Assembly: GCA_026874595.1 (NCBI GenBank)
Contig: CM049309.1
Span: 74,566,426 to 74,630,425, forward strand
Source: Sipunculus nudus
Taxonomy: Eukaryota; Annelida; Sipuncula; Golfingiida; Sipunculidae
Reading direction: 5' to 3'
Length of the DNA: 64,000 bases
The notes under the pieces are model-generated. The model ran no database searches. It was given only the letters and a program-made list of their open reading frames with translations, and was not told the DNA's origin. Numbering within the stretch: position 1 is the stretch's first letter; every line of letters begins with the position of its first letter. Below are positions 53,601-62,600 of this stretch, one piece after another. Made by a program: the position numbers and the translations under genes.

Positions 53601-56600
53601 TTTTTTCAGTAATACAACTTCAATTAATCAAAATTTAATTGTATACCAAAAATTAGATCAAAATCTGTTAAATTTTTTTAAATATTGGCAAAAATATAAA
53701 ATTGGTACCTTAAATTTTGCCCAACTTTGGCCACGGCACGTTTTTTTCCTGTATGTACTGTGGATTTAATTTTCACAGCATGTACACATATCAATTTAAT
53801 CTGTTAAAATCTGAAATTTGAAAATAAAAGCTACAAAAATAGGCTAGTTATTGAATTTTTTTGGAGGCTCTTGTTGTATTCCCTTACATTGTCAAGCAGT
53901 CCACTTTGATGACTGTAGGTCATTCAGTGCACATCTCTATGCTCCCAAGGCTGTTGGCATAATGTTAGATGTCCCCAAGATCTCCTACCAAGCTGAAAAC
54001 TGGGTCTTTGTGACTTTGTTCCTTTGAGAAATTACATGCCAGAAATAAGGTCTGTATTATATAATTTAAAAAAGTTATGGGCTCAAACATAATGCATTTT
54101 GTAAAAAATCAGGAAAGATATTTGATCGCTTAACACAAAACATGTTAAAACTAAGTACTTTTTTCCAGTAATATAACTTTAATTAATAAAAATTAAATTG
54201 TATACCCAAAATTAGATCAAAATCTTTTTTAAATTTTTTAAAGTTTAGCAAAAATAAAAATTGGTACCTTTAATTTTGCCCAACTTTGGCCACGGCACAT
54301 TTTTTTCTTGTAACTACTGTGGATTTAATTTTCACAGCATGTACACATAAGGATTTAATCTGTTAAAATCTGAAAATAAAAGCTGCAAAATTCGGCTAGT
54401 TATTGAATTTTTTTGAGGGCTCTTGTTGTATTCCCTTACATTGTCAAGTAGTCAACTTTGGTGACTGCAGGTCATTTAGTGCACATCTCTATGCTCCCCA
54501 GGCTGTTGGCATAATGTTATGCAATCCCATCACTAGGGCAAGCCCTCTCTCCACTGAGTTGAGCTTGATCGGGCTGTCTGCAGTTAATACCATACCACAG
54601 GGAGCCTTTTTCTCTGGCACCCCCCCCCCCCCCTCCACCCCCACCCCATTCTGTTGTCAGACCTGTACTATGAACTAGATGACTCTTAAAATTAACATTT
54701 TTTCAGCAACGAACAGTAACAATGGAGACCCCTGCCTCCACCCACCCCTTCAATACACAGGACTAATAAACAAGATGAATCTTATAATTTTAATGTTAAA
54801 TAAATTCTTTTTGATGAAACTTGGACAATTTTGATTTTTTTAAAGAAAAAAATTTCAGCAATTTAATCCTAATATTCAAATGTGATAAAATATTAGGATC
54901 TAATGTTAGTGCTAACTGACAAGATTTAAGAAGATATAAATACTTCGTAGCATTTCAGTCATATCTCTTAAAGTTGGCTTGGCCCAGGTGTGAATAACAC
55001 TGTTAACTTAGTATTAAAATTAGGAATATTGGTCAAAGTTTCTGGGATTAATTTTTAGCTCAGCTGACTATAAGTCATCTGAGCTATAGTCGTGGTCCAT
55101 TGTCCGTCGTCCGTCCGTCTGTCCGTCCGTCCGTCCGTCCGTCCGTCCGTCCGTAGATGTGGCACGTTTTGAAACCGTAAGACCTAGGAATCCAAAATCC
55201 GGCATAATGTTAGATGTCCCCAAGATCTCCTACCAAGCCGAAAACTGGGTCTTTTGGACTTCGTTCCTTTGAGAAATTAAGGAAAAACCTCAATTTTTTA
55301 TTAAAAACCTATTTTCACACTTCAGGACTGCCTAATATCAAAACCACTCATCTGTTTTTCCTCATATTTACCATAAATATTCCTCTATATAGTTCCTATG
55401 TACATTCAAGAAAATATGTCTGCATTATATAATTTAAATAAGTTATGGACCCAAACATAATGCATTTTGTAAAAAAATCAGGAAAGATATTTGATCACTT
55501 AACACAAAACATGTTAAAGCTATGGACCTTTTTTCCAGTAATATAACTTTAATTAATCAAAATTAAATTGAATACCCAAAATTAGATGAAAATCTTTTAA
55601 ATTTTTTAAAATATTAATAAAAATAAAAAATTGGTACCTTAAATTTTGCCCAACTTTGACCATGGCACGTTTTTTTCCTGTAAGTACTGTGGATTTAATT
55701 TTCACAGCATGTTTTTGTTACCTTTTCAACTGTTAACACCAAAAATTTGAAACCAGTTGATCAAAAACTGTAGATTTTATTCAAGTTTTCAAGCACCATG
55801 TAACATATTGTATACATCAAGCTAGTGTTATGCAGTTTGCAAGAGCTCAGCTCCCCAGCTTCAGCTCTTAGTTCCTTAAATTCGGCATACAGCTAGATGT
55901 CTCCAAAAACCCCTACCATGCCAAGAATTTGGTCACTAGGACTTAATACCTTCAAGATATTAATGAAAAACCTCATTTTTCCATTAAAAACCCATTGTTA
56001 CACTTCAAGACTGCCTAAAATCAAAACCACTGATCTGACTTTAATCATAAATAATATACATATTTTTCATTCTCTATGCACATGCCAGAATGATGTCAGT
56101 ATTGCGTAATTGTTTTAAGTTATGGGCCCAAACATAATGCACTTTGTAAAAAATCAAGAAATATATTTACTCCCTTAACAAGGGGATTGCTGAAGCTAGA
56201 CATTTTTTGTCAGGGATGTAACATTATTTAATCAATATTCAATTGAATACCCAAAATTAGTAATGAATTTTTCAAATTTTATAAGTTATTAGTATAAATG
56301 TAAAATTAGTAACTTAAATTTTGCCCAACTTTGACCATGGCACGTTTGTTTCCTGTGAGCACTGTTGATATAATTTTCATATCATGCACACATAAGGATT
56401 TCAGCTTTTAAGTTTAGAAAGCTGAAAGAAATTGGCCAAAAATTGTAGCTTTTATTAATGTTTTAATGAGACCCTGTCAGACTTTGGCTCTCTCCAGCCC
56501 CTCTTGAGTCACCTGTATGTTGACCTTGTTGAACTTTCAGCAAATTATGCATGCTTGAGGCGAGGCATACAGGGAATCCAGGCAGCTTATGGCCAGCCAC

Positions 56601-59600
56601 AGTTGATCCAGGTGTCCAACCCAACTCATCTAGTAGTTTTAACCAACTACATACAATAAACAATAAATTAATAAATTTTTATTGGTTTTTAATAAAAAAT
56701 TAATGAAAAATAGAAAAGGAATTTGTTAGTTTATTATAACAGGAAATTAACTTGCAGTTACTGATGATATAAGAATCTTGTATTGATGGATAGAATGTCA
56801 CATATTCCAAATAACACCATGCAGTCACCTATGGTATTTTTCAGTTCAATTTTAATGATAAAGAAGTAAATCATATCATTCATTACTAATCATTAGGGAT
56901 CATATGATGGAAATTAATGATAGACAAAGATGCAGTTGATAATATTAATCTAGATTCCTACTGTGTCTAGTGTGTACATTGATGTGAAATTAGTCCAAAA
57001 TGAATTTATTACAGTTATTTTTTAATATAAATAAAAGCCATAAAACCAGGTACTTATGATCATTATTTAAATGTGTGAATTTTGTATATTCTGGATTCTC
57101 AACATCATTGTTTGGTGAAAACTGAATAAATACCAGACATGGTGCGAATACTTTGTAATTGTATTTAAATACGAATATGATTATGTACTCCATTATAAAA
57201 TTTCTTGCATAAAGAATGGGAATTCAGGTAAAAATGAAAGTATATGAATACCAGTGCAAATACTTTCAAAATGTATTCATGAATGCATTCATGAATATAT
57301 TCTTTAATATTATTTTAATAATCATTTCAGTTATATTTCATTTTAAAAAATCATATGATTCTCTTATTATTTTTAATAAAAATTATATTTGGGACAATAT
57401 TTGTAATTTTTTTAATAAATAGTTAAACTCTTATATTATATGTTCTGCTTATAAGTTATATGGCCAAGTCAAAATTTGTGTGACAGTTGTACTCCATTTG
57501 TTTATAAAATAAATGAAATCAATCCTCTTCCCTGTCTCCAAAGGTACTATCAAAATCATACATAAGCTAAACAACAACAACTCATAATACAGCTTATATT
57601 TATTACCACACAAAACCAGCATGTGCCTCATTTCTAAATCATATTTTTTGATCATATATAACAGCTGAGCGTCATGACCCATAGGTCCCTTGTTAACTCA
57701 TATGGCCATATATTGAACTTTTGAAAACTTAATTACCTTCACACATTATTTGTTTATGAAATGTTACTTTTATATAACACTTACCGTAGGCCTATTTCTT
57801 CCCTTGGTGCATCACTAAATGGTTTAGCTCATGTCCGTTATTCTATAATTTACAGAGTTTCATTTTAGCAGGGCCATTTTCTCCTAGCTTTTCTAGTGAT
57901 AATATACATGAAAAACTAAAAGAAATAAAAATATTTTGCAGTTACTAATATTTTCCAAAATTCAGCTGAGCAATGTGACCCATGGGTCCCTTGTTTTATA
58001 TTCTCCAAGGATCACTCCGCCCACAATAGAAGTCTTTGGGCCTTCAGCGGGGCCCTTCCTGACCTGTCAGTATTCATCTAGTTTTCTTTTAAATTCAGTT
58101 TAAACATTGATTTAAAAATAATAAAATATATGTGTATGCATAATATGACCTGATGTGAGCTAAACTCTGGTTAAATAATGATTGCAACTTACCATTCTGA
58201 TATTTTAACATATATTTTCAGATTTTTTTATTACAAATTTATAAAACTTGTAAATTAAAGAAAATGAATATGATAAAAACTATTAATGGAAAAGTGGATA
58301 TGCTAAAAAAATAGAGTAAAATGATCAGAGAATCAGAGTATTTATGTTTCTTTATAATTTGCAGGACAAGGACCATCATCTTCTAACTGGAGGGATATTT
58401 ACAGACATAATTGAGCGTCCTGAAACCCCTGACCCCCAGATGCACATGATTAACCCTGATATGACCTTTATTAACATGTTAAGATACGGGATTCTTGCTG
58501 TGCAGTTGCTTCCAGAGAACAGCAGTGCAGGTAATTTGGTTTGACATCTATAAAAAATACTAATGTCCATAAATCAAATATGCGATCCCCTGCATGTATC
58601 AGGTCTTTGTAATATATTGAAAAAAAATAATACATGATTTTAAAATTTCCAAAGGGAAACTTGTCCATGAAATTATTATTAATTATTAAAATTTCAAAAA
58701 GGAACTGTTGTTTGAAATTTATATTAATGTGATACTTACATACTCAGCTGACAGTTTTATGATACAGCTGCAGATCTACTTTGATAGTTTGACTGTTATT
58801 GTCATTAATAATTATGATTTAGATATAGTTATCACAGTGAGAAGCAACTCAATTAGTGGAATAAATACCCACCATGCATGAACAGGGTATATGCAGTATT
58901 TTGCATGCCAATGTTGGAAATTTGTCAGCCCAGGAACTTTGTTGCAAAAGAAAGGGCCTAGACTATATATGAACATATATGTGCAAATTTCATACCATAA
59001 CCAGACGATTCAGAGAATTTGAATACTTGAATATACCCTGCACGTCATAAGATAAATTGCAAAATGTCAACGTCTTGTGCACCTTGTAACAGTATTAAAT
59101 GCTGAATTAAATACATAAATGATGTTGTACATTGAATTCACCTACTATATAGATGAAATATATTATAAATATTGTAAATTGTTATATTACAGTGATATAA
59201 TTATTATTATTTGAATTGTTTATCAATATATGTAAGAAAAGAGAGTTTCTCTGGATGACTAGTCATGCAGCTGTGAAGTACAATTTTGATAACTTTATTG
59301 AAATATATTGTTTTAACAGAACTGATAGTGGTGACTGATGGACAGATCTGCCTGCCAGAGACCTCATTGTTTGAGTCCTTGATGACCCAGCTTCGTAGCT
59401 GTACCATCTCATGTTCCTTCATAAAAGTTGGCAGTCCTTTTCACTACAACTCAGGCTTTGGTCAGGTGGCATACACAGAACTGATGCAGTTTATAGCAAC
59501 AGCAACATTTGGAGCTTACCTGGCACAGTTACCAGCTGAGGTAATTAATGTTCACTGCTAATTTGGTTCATTCATATGATTAACCTGGAGCATGGTGGTG

Positions 59601-62600
59601 TAATGGTTAAGGGCATTAGACTTGTGACTGCAAGGTTGTGGGTTTGCGTCCTGTTCTGACCGCTGTATGTCATAGGCAAAGTCTACCCCAAAGGTTTGCT
59701 CTTTTAACCTAGGAGTGAATGGGTACTGGTCACTCAAGTCAGGCAAATGTAGAACCTTTAACCTTCTAGCACCTATTGTGGCTGCTTGGGTTGTATGCTC
59801 CCCCGGGAGCTGAGAAAAGCTACAAGAATGAACAAGCCTGAAAGACCAGGAAGGCAAAGTGTAAAGTCTGATGAGATTGACATTGTCGATGATACCAGAT
59901 TATAAACCCCCACCTTTACCATTATTAACCTGAACTGTGTTTGGTGAGTTGGCCATTAAATAAAAGTAAATAAATGAAACTGAAATGTTTGGTCCTGTAT
60001 TCTCTTCTCATTACTGTGTCACTATCCTGCAAGATAATTTCCCTTAATAGAACCTACATATCAAAGACAGTATCGCTCACATTACTGGAAGCATTATATA
60101 TTTATTATAAGTCATTGATACAGCAAGGGATCAATGTACATTGAAACCTCTCAAGACAATGTATATTACAGATGTCTTTCTGTTATGGAAATTTTAGCCA
60201 GTTCTGTGAAATGCAGCTTTTGAGATCCATAACCTCTTATATATGGGCACCTCTCTTATGGGAAAATAAAATAACATCTGATCAATATCCAGAACAGTTC
60301 CACTGTGTAACATTATCTTATGATATGCAAATAATTTCATGCATATTCATAAACCTTGTTTGACAGTGCATAAATTAAAAAAATCATGTACTTTGTGATG
60401 ACAGGCTGGAAGTAAAAGTGGTGAGATGAACATGTACCACAAGGCTCTGCTGACCTGGAGTTTCCAGCGTGGGCTCGAGGGCTTTAAGATCGACAACTTC
60501 TCAGGACAGGCTTATGAGGACCTCACTGACACCCTGGCTCAGACCAACAGGTATGAATTAGCAGCTGGGTCTAGGCTAGTATAAATTAATAACCACTCAG
60601 AGATGAAGTACACATGTAATTAATAAGCAACTGTAGTGTAGGATGGCTTCAGCAACATATGTAGTTAACAATAACAAATGCAAGGTTTCAACAGGTCATA
60701 AAAATCTGCACTTATCTGAACAGGTCAGACATGCCAAGCCAACAACATTGATCCTAAAACCTTAATCATTATCCCTAGTGGGAAGAATTGGTTGTAAAAT
60801 CATATTTGTTGATTGAAAGATAGAAATTGACCGGGGATTGATTATGAATTGGTTATTTTATGTACCTTATGTGTTACTGTGATACCTGTTGTTTAGAATT
60901 ATACCTTAAATATTGACCAAGTAAATAAAGTTTGAGTGAATCATGCAGAAAAGTCAATATTATGGCTAGGGTTGTTGACACTTGTTCATTTCACAAGGTT
61001 AGTTTTAATACTGTTTGCTATTAGTATCTTCTTATACAGGATAAGAGTATTTTATCTGGGTAATATGACCTCTTTTGATGTGCATACATAATTATTTATG
61101 ATCGATTATGCAAAAATGCAACCAGTTTAATCAACAAGGAAAGAAAATGACCAATCCTTGTTATAATCGAGTAATTGGCACACCATTAGTTAATCCTTGC
61201 ATCCTCTTATACCAAGGGACAACAGTCTCAATCTCGGTTAAATTAACTTTGAACTCTATGTGACCTTTACCATATATTTATTTAATGAAAAATCATGAGT
61301 AGAGCAGTTGCGACCAACCAATCAAGTTACCGTTGACAATGAAAACAGTCAGTCACCTGGCAGGTGAATAAAATTTGCATAATTTCTACGACTCTCCAAA
61401 ACAGAACACATGTACCAGTATCCACGTTTTCCATCATATATGTTTCATACAAAGAAGACAGTATAAAAAGTTGTAGGCCGAAAGTTGCAGGAGCTATTCG
61501 GCTGACTGGCAAGTGAATAAAAACATATCTTACCTTGCACGGAATTGGTACGAAACAGATACCATAAAATCTCCACTTAAAAATGAGGTTTAATCAAGAA
61601 ATTCAAAATCTTGAAATCAGGTTGTTTTCCTGAAAGCACTGTGCAGTTTAAACTAGAAGGGTTTCCTGAATATCTTCCTGACAGACATTATTTTTGGCCA
61701 GCCAGTGGGCGATAATAGGGCTAATTTCTAAGGCCACCCTTAGTAGCAGTCTCCTATCCATGGGAGCTGTGTGTTAATGTATTATTTATGATTATTTGTT
61801 ATTTGTAAATTAAATATTGCTGATTTAATTGTTTTCTATGTTATTGCGTTTTTAAATAGAGATAGAGATCATTAAAATCTGATATGATAGGTATATCAGA
61901 AGCCACCAGAGGCGCTGCGATTGCGCCAGAGCCAGGCTGCGCGAGAAACCAGTGACCAGCCACTGCTGACTGGCTCGGGAGGGGTCACATTTTTGTTCAC
62001 TCATAAAACTCATGCAAATCACAGGAATCCCATACCACATGATCGGTTCGACCAGTGACCATCAAGAACGGTGCATCCGGGTCCGTGAAACGTAAACAAA
62101 CATTGTGGACCTGAAATATAGCTGATCATAGTTGAGCTTCCTCTTTGACGTCAATTTACAATGCTAAGTAATTGACCGAGTCTTTTAATGTTGACCAAAG
62201 GATTTCTTGTACTATTAACTAATAACTGGGAAAGACCGCATATAAAAATTCTCTTTCTGTTGTCAGATATGACAAGCGGAAAAATGTATGCCACTGCAGC
62301 CCTGGTCTGCCCCATTGGATGCCTATCAGTCATGCCCAATTGCTTTCGACTTATTCAGAAGGCCCCATATCTGACCCCATGTTGATTCCAGCGCTTCAGC
62401 TAGCTAGAGATCCATAATTCAATCCAAGATATCTCGGTCCAAATATATGGCATCCAATCATAGAACCGATAAAATAATGATCTTTACAATGTTTTTTTTC
62501 TTATTACGGGGATATATTACATTAAATCGTGAAAATGAAGATGGTCAAAGCCATTGAAAATTACGCTCCCGAGGCAGCAGAAATCTTGCGCTTCTAAAGA

